Positions 55,538-63,597 of a stretch of DNA of 64,000 nt are shown here, in pieces. The translations under genes and the position numbers were made by a program. Below the pieces are notes generated by a model, which was not told the origin of the DNA, ran no database searches, and saw only the letters and a list, made by a program, of their open reading frames with translations. Location: the NCBI RefSeq assembly GCF_003610295.1, contig NZ_RAPV01000001.1, forward strand, positions 2,294,001-2,358,000, written 5' to 3'. This DNA comes from Paraburkholderia sp. BL23I1N1 (GTDB lineage Bacteria > Pseudomonadota > Gammaproteobacteria > Burkholderiales > Burkholderiaceae). How positions within the stretch are numbered: position 1 is the stretch's first letter; each line of letters opens with the position of its first letter.

Positions 55538-56392
55538 ATGTCCTCCATTACCTATCGTCATGCCGACGTCAACGGCGTCAAGGTGTTCTACCGCGAAGCG
55601 GGTCCTTCGAATGCGCCGAAACTTTTACTCCTGCACGGCTTTCCGAGCTCGAGCCATATGTTTCGAGACCTGATCCCCCTGCTTGCCGAGCGCTTCCATA
55701 TCGTCGCGCCCGATCTGCCAGGCTTTGGCCAGTCGGACATGCCGAGCCGCGACGCTTTTGCGTACACATTCGACAACATCGCCGACGTGATCGAAGGCTT
55801 CACCGAGCAGATCGGTTTCGATCGCTTTGCCCTGTACGTATTCGACTACGGCGCGCCGACCGGCTTTCGGCTTGCGCTCCGGCACCCCGAGCGGATCGCG
55901 GCGATCATCTCGCAGAACGGCAACGCGTACGAAGAAGGTTTGAGCGGCGGCTGGAATCCGATCCGCGCTTACTGGCAGGATCCTTCACACGCCAATCGCG
56001 AGGCGCTTCGCGTCATGCTGACGCTTGAGACGACCGCATGGCAGTACACGCATGGCGTACAGGACACGGCGGCCGTGTCACCTGACGGTTATTCGCTTGA
56101 CGCGTTCTATCTGAGCCGGCCAGGTGCCGACGAGATCCAGCTCGATCTGTTCGGAGACTACCGAAACAATGTCGCGTTGTACCCGGCGTTCCAGCAGTAT
56201 TTCCGCAGTCACCAGCCGCCCTTCCTTGCCGTTTGGGGGAAGAACGATCCGTTTTTCCTGCCGCCGGGCGCCGAGGCATTCAAGCGCGATATACCGAATG
56301 CCGAGGTGCGGTTTTTCGACACCGGCCATTTTGCGCTGGAAACGCATGCGGCCGAGATCGCCGCGGCTATCTCGGGATTTCTGGTTCGCTGA
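55538..56392 (+). CDS. Alpha/beta hydrolase with Asp nucleophile (haloalkane dehalogenase/epoxide hydrolase-like)
   Basis: This 284-residue protein starts at the ATG at 55538. LLHGFPSSSHMFRDLIP gives the oxyanion HG motif, LPGFGQSDMPS follows, and the nucleophile elbow ALYVFDYGAPTGFRLA carries Asp103. The catalytic His is in DTGHFALETH. An Asp nucleophile points to haloalkane dehalogenase, fluoroacetate dehalogenase or epoxide hydrolase chemistry rather than ester cleavage; homologues are widespread and mostly untested. It is the second gene of the CGNR-linked operon, 88 nt after the first. Confidence 0.85.
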   Translation: MSSITYRHADVNGVKVFYREAGPSNAPKLLLLHGFPSSSHMFRDLIPLLAERFHIVAPDLPGFGQSDMPSRDAFAYTFDNIADVIEGFTEQIGFDRFALYVFDYGAPTGFRLALRHPERIAAIISQNGNAYEEGLSGGWNPIRAYWQDPSHANREALRVMLTLETTAWQYTHGVQDTAAVSPDGYSLDAFYLSRPGADEIQLDLFGDYRNNVALYPAFQQYFRSHQPPFLAVWGKNDPFFLPPGAEAFKRDIPNAEVRFFDTGHFALETHAAEIAAAISGFLVR

Positions 56393-56467
56393 TAGGCAAA
56401 CACAGCATGGCGGCCGTCTACCGAATCGCGGTTCGGGCGGCCCATCCACGAATCAAGGAGGAAGGAC

Positions 56468-57238
56468 ATGTCCAGCAAGGTAGCCATCGTGACAGGTGCG
56501 AGCCAGGGTATTGGCCGCTCCACCGCCATCAGGTTGGCGCGAGATTTTGCATCGGTCGTGCTCGTTGCGCGCAATCGCGAGAACCTCGCGCGGACCGCTG
56601 ACGAAGTAAAAAAAGCCGGCGCCGAACCGCTTCCAATCGACCTCGATCTGTCTCACCCGGCGGCCGCGCAGCAAGTGGTCGACCAGACCCTGTCGACGTT
56701 TGGGCAGATCGATGCCTTGCTCAACATCGCGGGCGCGGTGCCGCAGATTGACGTGTTCGACATGAGCGACGATCAACGGGACCGCGGCTTCGCGCTGAAG
56801 CTGCACGGCGCGCGGCGATTGACGATCGCGGCATGGCCGTCGTTGAAGAAAACGTCAGGGTCGGTGGTGCTGATGTCCGGCAACTCGGCGCTGTTTCCGA
56901 AAGCCTCGTCCGGGGCCGTGGGCACGATCAACGCGGCGATTGTGGCGCTGGCGAAGGCCTTCTCGGATCGTGGGATTACAGACGGCGTACAGGTCAACAG
57001 CGTGCTGCCCGGCCCGGTGATGACCGGTCGGCGGCAATCCTATCTGGAACATTGGGCGTCGCTGCACGACATGACGGTCGAAGAGGCGACGGCGCGCTTT
57101 CCTCTCGAAGCGGGGATCGCCCGGTATGGCACGCCCGAGGAGATTGCCGAACTGATGGCGTTCATCGTGTCGCCCGCGGCGCACCGGATGACGGGCTCGA
57201 CGTTGAGGATGGACGGCGGAGAGGTTAAGTCGATCTGA
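56468..57238 (+). CDS. SDR-family protein lacking the YxxxK motif
   Basis: This 256-residue short-chain dehydrogenase fold starts at an ATG with AAGGAGGA upstream. The cofactor loop TGASQGIGRSTAIRLA and NIAGAVPQ are normal, and the C-terminus MTGSTLRMDGGEVKSI is typical. At the catalytic site, where YxxxK is expected, it reads AVGTINAAIVALAKAF, so Val151 and Asn155 replace Tyr and Lys. The same variant occurs, from memory, in a family subgroup, so it is probably a stable change and not damage. Third gene of the operon. Confidence 0.85.
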   Translation: MSSKVAIVTGASQGIGRSTAIRLARDFASVVLVARNRENLARTADEVKKAGAEPLPIDLDLSHPAAAQQVVDQTLSTFGQIDALLNIAGAVPQIDVFDMSDDQRDRGFALKLHGARRLTIAAWPSLKKTSGSVVLMSGNSALFPKASSGAVGTINAAIVALAKAFSDRGITDGVQVNSVLPGPVMTGRRQSYLEHWASLHDMTVEEATARFPLEAGIARYGTPEEIAELMAFIVSPAAHRMTGSTLRMDGGEVKSI

Positions 57239-57367
57239 CGATGGGGTACGTTAAACGCTTGGTTTATGAGATACGGTTCAGGTCGAGCCTGGTATTCTGC
57301 TGACGCTTCACGAGCACTGTGCATCGTCTTCTCGATAAAGGTCGCAAGCACCTGGGAGTCTCCTGCA

Positions 57368-58915
57368 TTGACTACAAAAGAACGCGTCATCAAACCGGTA
57401 ATTGCCGACGATGGGTCGGTCCATTACTCGTCCGTCACGTCTCCGCCCGACGACAGCACGGCCGTGTGCTACATGGTCCCTGACCGTATTATCCCGGTGG
57501 TCTTTGTGCCGGGGATCATGGGGACGAATTTGGAACCCAAGCGTAGTGATTCGCGAGAGCCGGTTTGGCTTCTCGACAGCATGTCTGATGTTGCGCCCTG
57601 GATGGGGAGAGGTCCAACCAAACGCAGGGAGGTTCTTCAGGTCCACAGCCGCGGCAGGATTGCATCGGGCACGGCACAGTCAGAAGCCGAACTGCGCCGC
57701 CGCGGCTGGGGCGAAGTGGCGTACATGAGCTATGGCGAGTGGCTGGTCTGGCTGGAGAATGCGCTGGACGATGTGTACGCCGGAACCGATTACGGGCGCA
57801 AGGGCCTGCGCGATAGTCCGTGTCGTATCGTTACGCCTGGTCTCGAGAAGCTGAACGATGCAGAGGTTTCGCTAACCTATAAATATCAGTTTCCAGTCCA
57901 TGCCGTCGGCTATAACTGGCTGCAATCGAATGCCGTGTCAGCGACCCGCCTCGCGGCCCGGATCGATGAAATCACGGCCTACTACCGTAATCGGTTCAAC
58001 TACCGGTGCGACAGGGTGATTCTCGTCACCCACTCGATGGGTGGACTGGTGGCCCGCTACTATTCGGAGGTCATGGGTCTGCGCGAGAAGGTGCTGGGCG
58101 TTGTGCACGGTGTGATGCCCGCCACGGGCGCGGCAGCCACCTACAAGCGGATGAAGACCGGGACGGAACGCCTGGCCGGGCTGGCGCTGGGTCCGACTGC
58201 CGCCAGCATGACCGCGGTGGTCGGCAATGCGCCTGGCCCCTTGCAGTTGCTGCCGGGCCGCGATTACGGCATGGGCTGGCTACGCATCCGCGATGGCGAG
58301 CGGTTCGTCGCGTTGCCGCAATCCGACCCGTACAGCGAAATCTATACGGTGCGCGGCACCTGGTGGGGCCTGTGCGATGACCTCCTGCTCAATCCACTCG
58401 ATCCCGCCAGGAAAACCATCGATCAGGATTGGAATACGTTTGCAGACCTGATCCGCGGTGAAGTTCAACCGTTCCATGCCAGGATCAGCGGCAAGTATCA
58501 CGCCAACACCTATGCCTTCTATGGCGACGATGCGAAACACACGGCATACCGCGACGTCACGTGGGTGCAGCAGACCTCGCCGTTGCTGCGCGGAGGCGTT
58601 CCGCCGATGGCCGACCTGCTCGGACAACGAGGCCGCGATGACCCTGCGACCGGCGGTCAACTGGTCAAGACAACTCTCAATGGAAACGCCACGTTCTCCA
58701 ACTTTGTCCTGCGGGATGCCGACGAGAATGGCGATGGTACGGTCCCCCTACGCTCGGGTCGTGCGCCGGCCAATCATGTGCGTGCCTGTACGGCATTTGC
58801 GGGCGTCGATCACGAGGGGGCCTACAAGCTGGATGCGACCCGACGCTTCACCCTGCACGCCATTACGCGCATCGCGCAGAGCGTGAAAGGCACCGCGCTG
58901 GAATACAAGGCATGA
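57368..58915 (+). CDS. tle4: T6SS phospholipase effector, Tle4-type (PGAP1-like alpha/beta hydrolase)
   Basis: The start is taken as TTG at 57368 (MTTKERVIKPVIAD) with GGGAG 9 nt upstream, giving 515 residues; upstream in-frame codons look non-coding. Landmarks are IIPVVFVPGIMGTNLEP (oxyanion region) and nucleophile Ser223 in LVTHSMGGLVARYYSEV. Asp456 lies in NGDGTVPLRSG and His482 in GVDHEGAY, a complete Ser-Asp-His triad. The PGAP1-like fold is that of the Tle4 antibacterial lipases delivered by type VI secretion. The next gene, overlapping by 4 nt, is a Tli4-type immunity lipoprotein. No VgrG, PAAR or T6SS structural gene is in the window. Confidence 0.82.
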   Translation: MTTKERVIKPVIADDGSVHYSSVTSPPDDSTAVCYMVPDRIIPVVFVPGIMGTNLEPKRSDSREPVWLLDSMSDVAPWMGRGPTKRREVLQVHSRGRIASGTAQSEAELRRRGWGEVAYMSYGEWLVWLENALDDVYAGTDYGRKGLRDSPCRIVTPGLEKLNDAEVSLTYKYQFPVHAVGYNWLQSNAVSATRLAARIDEITAYYRNRFNYRCDRVILVTHSMGGLVARYYSEVMGLREKVLGVVHGVMPATGAAATYKRMKTGTERLAGLALGPTAASMTAVVGNAPGPLQLLPGRDYGMGWLRIRDGERFVALPQSDPYSEIYTVRGTWWGLCDDLLLNPLDPARKTIDQDWNTFADLIRGEVQPFHARISGKYHANTYAFYGDDAKHTAYRDVTWVQQTSPLLRGGVPPMADLLGQRGRDDPATGGQLVKTTLNGNATFSNFVLRDADENGDGTVPLRSGRAPANHVRACTAFAGVDHEGAYKLDATRRFTLHAITRIAQSVKGTALEYKA

Positions 58916-60001
58916 GAGGCGCGCGCGCAACACTCACTGCCACGTGCCTGATATTGACCGTTGCCGCATGCGATCACACGCCGGCGCCGTTGAGCCAACA
59001 GGAAAAACAAATCGTGACTGAACTGACTGCGAATCTGAAGACGCGATGCGTGGGCCGCTATCTGATCAACATGCCGGGTGACGCCGTGGAATCCGGCCAT
59101 GCGAAGATACAGGGCGTCAGCATCGGCGCGAAGGCGATGACGGAGGAAGCCTACCGGAAGGAAGTCGCGCAGCGTGAGACGGTCCTGAAAGCAACGAAGA
59201 GCGTTGATGCGTACCCGTTCCTGTATGCGGCCGGTCAGGCACGAGGGGAAAACACTTACAGCTTCATCCATCGTGGCACCGTTTACGACGATCCAAGCAG
59301 ACGGTATTTCGAAGGATACAAGTGGGATCGGGGATACCGGTTCCTGCCAAAAATCAAAACCTACGACTACACCCACCCGGATCAGACCAACGACCCTATC
59401 GTTAAGCAGTTCGATGTGAAAAATGCAGTGCCCGAAAAAACAGCGCTGGTGTTCAGCATGCTGGAAAAACTGCGCGGTCGTCCTGAAGACGAGATTCCGA
59501 CTGAACCGGGAGTGTGCTTCGCGGGCGGCTTCTTGCCGACACCGGAGGGGAGCAACGAGAGTGTTGATACGCAATTTCGCCTGCACCACATGGAAGACGC
59601 GACTTTCGACATTGGGATGACACCTGATCTTCGTGAGACCACGACCCTTTTGCAGCGTGCTAATAGCACGGAGCTACGTGCGGCACTCAAGGCGGCGGAC
59701 GGCGAGCTTATCCGGAAGGGGACTGTGGAGTTGCCTGGGTTGAAGTCCGAGGAATGGCTAGTCGAAGGCCGGAGACCGGAGACCGGGAGGCGGCCGCGGC
59801 AACTCATTTTCATTCTTCATTAACGAGACCACGAGTGGACCGTCGACACCGTACCTGTCGCTGGATCTGACCACCGGAGGGCAGGTCGAGATCCAGAGGC
59901 AGCTTGTGAAACTCGACAAGGCGTCTCTCACCACCGGCGAAGCCGTTGCGCTATGGGATGCGGTCTCGAGAACCATCAGGCTCAGACCTGACGGATCGTA
60001 G
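58912..60001 (+). pseudogene. tli4: Tli4-type T6SS immunity lipoprotein, frameshifted near the C-terminus
   Basis: A lipoprotein signal (lipobox VAAC, about residue 20) leads into the Tli4 pattern RCVGRYLINMPGDAVESGHA. The frame ends early at 59823. The next frame continues as NSFSFFINETTSGPSTPY, LSLDLTTGGQVEIQR and ALWDAVSRTIRLRPDGS to 60001, which looks like the normal Tli4 end. The shift is explained by a tandem duplication of the 7-bp unit CGGAGAC at 59770-59783; removing one copy restores a single ~361-residue ORF. The start overlaps the effector stop (ATGA). As read, the truncated protein of 303 residues may or may not protect. Confidence 0.8.
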
Positions 60002-60252
60002 CCGTGACTCGTGACTGTGGTCGAGTGGCAGAGCTTCCCGCATCGACCACCCTAGTCACATTCCGCCGAATGAATCGTTCGGCAATCTGCGTGAGTTCCA
60101 TGTCGGCAGGAACCGCGCAACCTAAGGCGTGGCGGCGCTCCCATTCCAATAGTCTGCGCTACAACATGCCAGAGTGACCTCGACACCGGCTGCCAAGGCC
60201 GGCGAATTTGTGTAAGCTCATCTTCGCTTTTATCGCCACGGACTTCGCGTCA

Positions 60253-60636
60253 ATGCCCTCTTCTATCCGCAACTCGCTCGTCTGGATCTTCGATGCGTTC
60301 GAGCGCGATTCGACCTATATCCACAAGCGGATGTTCGGCAGCGACGCCGCCTATATCGACGGCCTGTTGTGCCTGATTGCCGCCGATCGCGACAAGCCAT
60401 GGAATGGCTTGCTGGTGTGCACATCGCAAGAACGCCATGCCGCGCTCATTGATGAAATACCCGCGTTGCGGCCGCATCCGGTGCTCGGAAAATGGCTGTA
60501 TGTGCCGCAAGACGATCCCGCATTTGAAACCACCGTGGAAAGAACGACGGCGCTCGTGCTCGCACGTGATCCGCGTGTGGGTGTCGAGCCGAAGCCGCGC
60601 AAACGGGGCGGCAAATCCACGTTACCAAAGACATAA
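60253..60636 (+). CDS. TfoX N-terminal-domain-like protein
   Basis: The start is placed at the ATG at 60253 (MPSSIRNSLVWIFDAF), giving 127 residues; earlier in-frame codons from 60208 look non-coding. YIHKRMFGSDAAYIDGLLC and GKWLYVPQDDPAF resemble the TfoX/Sxy N-terminal fold, which in competence regulators acts as a protein-interaction domain; here it stands alone. The C-terminal tail is basic (KPRKRGGKS). Role unknown. The ~250 bp before it carry no other gene. Confidence 0.65.
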   Translation: MPSSIRNSLVWIFDAFERDSTYIHKRMFGSDAAYIDGLLCLIAADRDKPWNGLLVCTSQERHAALIDEIPALRPHPVLGKWLYVPQDDPAFETTVERTTALVLARDPRVGVEPKPRKRGGKSTLPKT

Positions 60637-60684
60637 GCGTTCAGAAACGTTCAGGCGTCTAACAACTCATCGGATCAAACGCGC

Positions 60685-61620
60685 TCAGCGTGCGGCACGA
60701 AGCTCGGATGGCTCAAGAAAGAAACTCTTGTTTCCCGCGAGACGCGCGACCATAAAGTCGATGAATGTCCTCACCCGCAGCGGCTGCTCGGTTCGATGGC
60801 GATAGTAAATGTAGACGGCTTCACGCTGGGTGACATGCTTCACGAGCAGCGGAACGAGTTCGCCACGCCTGATCGGCAAGGTCGCCGAAAAGCTCCCGAG
60901 TTGCCCGATTGCGAGTCCAGCCAGCACGGCTTGAGTCTCCGCTTCCGTGTCATTGACGCACAAGGTCGTCGCGATGTCGCGATAGACGATCTCGTCACCT
61001 ATCAGGAACTCCCACGGCGCCTGTTTGCCGGTATTTGCCCGCCGATAGCCGGTGCAGCGGTGCTCTTCGAGCTCATCAATGGTCCGCGGCGCGCCGTGCC
61101 GCTCGATATAGGCCGGCGATGCGCAAACGATCAGTTGTATCGGCAGGAGTTGTCGCGCGATCGTTCCGCCCGACGGCGGAGAGCCACCACGAAAGCCTAC
61201 GTCGGCGCGATCGCTGACAAGGTCGGTGAAGTGGTCGTCGAACTGCACATCCAGTTGCACATTTGGGTGCAATTCGGCGAATTCCAGAAAATATGGCCAC
61301 AGCACGGTATAGCCAACGGCTCGTGGCCCGCTTACCCGCAATGGCCCCGCAATCTCGTCTTTCGAACGCCGCGCATCGTCGAGTGCCGACGACAGGACGG
61401 CCAACGCCGGTCTCACGCTGTCCAGAAGACCCTGCCCCTCCTCAGTCAGGCTCAGCTTGCGTGTGGTTCGATGGAAAAGCCGAACCCCCAGCTCCTTTTC
61501 CAACTGCATCACCGCGTGGCTCGCAGCCTGCGGCGAGATGCCCTGATCCACGGCCGCCTTGCGAAGGCTTCCCAGCGCCGCGGCCCGGACGAATATCGTG
61601 ATCGCTCGAACTTCGTTCAT
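60685..61620 (-). CDS. LysR-family transcriptional regulator
   Basis: Start at the ATG at 61620 (MNEVRAITIFVRAAALGSLR), 311 residues. The helix-turn-helix covers KAAVDQGISPQAASHAVMQL, and the rest is a standard effector domain with GPLRVSGPRAVGYTVLW and CASPAYIERHGAPRTIDELE. It is divergent from the SDR gene at 61737 (116 bp between), its likely target. The spacer contains AT-rich DNA (AAATAAAAGTTGATTATCAG) suited to overlapping promoters. Confidence 0.9.
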   Translation of the reverse strand: MNEVRAITIFVRAAALGSLRKAAVDQGISPQAASHAVMQLEKELGVRLFHRTTRKLSLTEEGQGLLDSVRPALAVLSSALDDARRSKDEIAGPLRVSGPRAVGYTVLWPYFLEFAELHPNVQLDVQFDDHFTDLVSDRADVGFRGGSPPSGGTIARQLLPIQLIVCASPAYIERHGAPRTIDELEEHRCTGYRRANTGKQAPWEFLIGDEIVYRDIATTLCVNDTEAETQAVLAGLAIGQLGSFSATLPIRRGELVPLLVKHVTQREAVYIYYRHRTEQPLRVRTFIDFMVARLAGNKSFFLEPSELRAAR

Positions 61621-61736
61621 GGCCACTCGGATTAGCAAATAAAAGTTGATTATCAGTCTACCAGGCTGTGGCTAGTTTGTGCCAATCCCTCCCCCTATGA
61701 TTCATTCACTTTCACTCGAATCGTAGGAGAAACATC

Positions 61737-62594
61737 ATGGTCAACCACACAAACAATGGCTTCAAGCGCGTCTGGTTCATCACCGGCGCGTCGCGCGGCC
61801 TCGGCGCCCTGATCGCTCAGGCAGCTCTGGCCGACGGTAATGCGGTCGTTGCCACCGGCCGCAATGTCGCAGCGATCGTCGAGCGCTTCGGTCACTCGCC
61901 AGCACTCCTCCCCGTGGCACTGGACGTGACAAACGAAGCCCAGGCGAAGGCTGCGGTTCAAGCCGCAGTTGACCATTTTGGCCGTATCGACGTTCTGGTC
62001 AACAACGGGGGATTCGGTCTGCTTGGCGCTATCGAAGAGTCCAGCGATGCCGACGTGCGTCGCATGTACGACACGAACGTATTCGGCTTGCTGAATATCA
62101 CACGCGCCGTTCTGCCGGTGATGCGCGCGCAGCGGACGGGCCACGTCGTCAATTTTTCGTCGATCGGTGGTTACCGGTCCGCCGCCGGGTTCGGCGCCTA
62201 TTGTTCGACCAAGTTCGCCGTCGAAGGACTGACCGAGGCATTGCACGCCGAACTGAAGCCGCTCGGTATTCACGCAACGGTCGTGGAGCCTGGATACTTC
62301 CGTACGGACTTCCTGGACGCGTCATCGCTTGTTGTTGCCCGCGACGTGATCGCAGACTATGACGAGACGTCGGGAAATGTTCGCCGGCTCGCTACCAGCC
62401 TGAACCACAACCAGCCAGGCAACCCTGAGAAGCTCGCGGCAGCCATGGTCGAACTGGTCGACGCACAAACACCGCCGCTGCGGCTGGCGCTTGGCACCGA
62501 CACGCTGAAGGCCATTGCTGAAAAGAATGCCTACGTTACGCAGGAAACCGAAACCTGGAAGGCGTTGTCGGCATCGACTGATTTTTCTGCTTGA
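61737..62594 (+). CDS. SDR-family NAD(P)-dependent oxidoreductase
   Basis: This 285-residue protein has AGGAG 7 nt before the ATG. It has TGASRGLGALIAQAALADG with VATGRN after the second strand (NADPH-type), NNGGFGLLG, catalytic Ser in VVNFSSIGG and YCSTK (YxxxK). The long C-terminal part (PEKLAAAMVELVDAQTPPLR) is typical of the subgroup that acts on diverse carbonyl compounds. Divergent LysR regulator beside it. A GGGGGCG-TCGCG-CGCCCCC hairpin (62622-62640) follows the gene without a T-run. Confidence 0.88.
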   Translation: MVNHTNNGFKRVWFITGASRGLGALIAQAALADGNAVVATGRNVAAIVERFGHSPALLPVALDVTNEAQAKAAVQAAVDHFGRIDVLVNNGGFGLLGAIEESSDADVRRMYDTNVFGLLNITRAVLPVMRAQRTGHVVNFSSIGGYRSAAGFGAYCSTKFAVEGLTEALHAELKPLGIHATVVEPGYFRTDFLDASSLVVARDVIADYDETSGNVRRLATSLNHNQPGNPEKLAAAMVELVDAQTPPLRLALGTDTLKAIAEKNAYVTQETETWKALSASTDFSA

Positions 62595-62706
62595 AGGTGC
62601 AGGCTAGCCAGAAGCGAAGACGGGGGCGTCGCGCGCCCCCGAGGCCGGCCGCGACCCTGCCCGCAGCCGGCGCCGCGCGGCGGCCAACTGGCGAATAGCT
62701 AACTCC

Positions 62707-63349
62707 CTACACGACGCCCTGAGCCGCCATCGCAAGCAGCAATCTTTCTGCCCCGATGCCGAAACCCGCGCCTTCCCGATAAGCACCGCCGCCGACAATC
62801 TGCTGTTGCGCCCCCAGTTCGGTGCAGCGCATCTCGAAGCCCAGGCCGTTCAGGTAATAGCTAAGACCGCGCCGAGCCGTGCTGTCGAGTTCGTAACGCA
62901 GTCCGAACGAACCCAGAAACCCCGTCACAATTTCCTGGCTGCGCAAGTTGGCGCGTTGCGGATCCGGGCATAGATATTCGAAGCCGAGTTGCGAGAATTC
63001 GCGGTAACGGCCCGCCTGGGGCCGCTCATACCGATAGCACCGCGCAACGTAAAACAACATGCGTTCCGTCTGCTGTCCCAACAGTTCCTTGCACCGCTCC
63101 TGGAAGAGCGCCGTCGCTTCCGGGATCAGACAACAGGGTCTGCCTTTCTTGTCAGGGAAAGCCCACATCTGCCCGATGACCTCACTGCCACCGGCTTTCT
63201 GTATGAAGGTGTCTTGTCCCCACAGCGCGGGAACAATGGCCTCCTCCGCCCCGGCTTCAATGAAGGTAGCTCCGGAAACGGTTTTCGAGAGCGCGAATCT
63301 GTGCGGCTTCGTTGCCGACGATAAAACGGGTTCCACGAATCATGGTCAT
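62707..63349 (-). pseudogene. Compact histidyl-tRNA-synthetase-like catalytic core (one-base frameshift near the start)
   Basis: The natural start is the ATG at 63349 with AGGAG 7 nt upstream, reading MTMIRGTRFIVGNEAAQIRA and then RSYLH-stop. The main frame takes over at once as EAGAEEAIVPALWGQDTF. One extra A in AA at 63259-63260 (+ strand) explains the break, and removal gives a ~213-residue protein. It has class II motif 2 (RCYRYERPQAGRYREFSQLG), a His-site-like ARRGLSYYLNGLGFE and motif 3 (GGGAYREGAGFGIGAERLLL). The anticodon-binding domain of HisRS is absent. An alternative is translation from 63336 in the second frame. A His-rich leader precedes it. Confidence 0.75.
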
Positions 63350-63374
63350 GTCTGGTCTCCTGTGTGTAAGCAAT

Positions 63375-63398
63375 AAAAAAAGGCGCCCTGGGCGCCTT
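63375..63398 (-). terminator. Leader terminator (attenuator) of the HisRS-like gene
   Basis: On the minus strand AAGGCGCC-CAG-GGCGCCTT is followed by a run of seven T (+ strand A at 63375-63381). It lies between the leader peptide stop (63444) and the HisRS-like start (63349), so it must be bypassed for expression. Confidence 0.85.
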
Positions 63399-63443
63399 GG
63401 TCGTTTAAGCATGAAACGGGATCAGTGAAGTTCCGATTCCCTG

Positions 63444-63521
63444 CTATGGACGTAACGAACCACGGCGCAACAACTTGCGACCGTGGTGATGAGATTTGAA
63501 CAGTACGTTACGGGGTTCCAT
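63444..63521 (-). CDS. Histidine leader peptide (attenuation control)
   Basis: This 25-codon ORF (MEPRNVLFKSHHHGRK, then an Arg/Leu-rich end) carries three consecutive His codons, CAT CAC CAC (63483-63491). An in-frame ATG at 63530 is an alternative start; neither has a clear Shine-Dalgarno. The surrounding RNA can form a large stem (CGTAACG with CGTTACG, CCACGG with CCGTGG) that overlaps the His codons, and an intrinsic terminator follows the stop by about 45 nt. The layout is that of ribosome-mediated transcription attenuation: stalling at His codons would alter folding and let polymerase read through. Confidence 0.65.
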   Translation of the reverse strand: MEPRNVLFKSHHHGRKLLRRGSLRP

Positions 63522-63597
63522 GGTCGGCATAGTCGCATATCGAATTAAATTTTGGAACACGTCGCGGCGGTCTCATTCTGTCGCCGCGACGCTCCGC

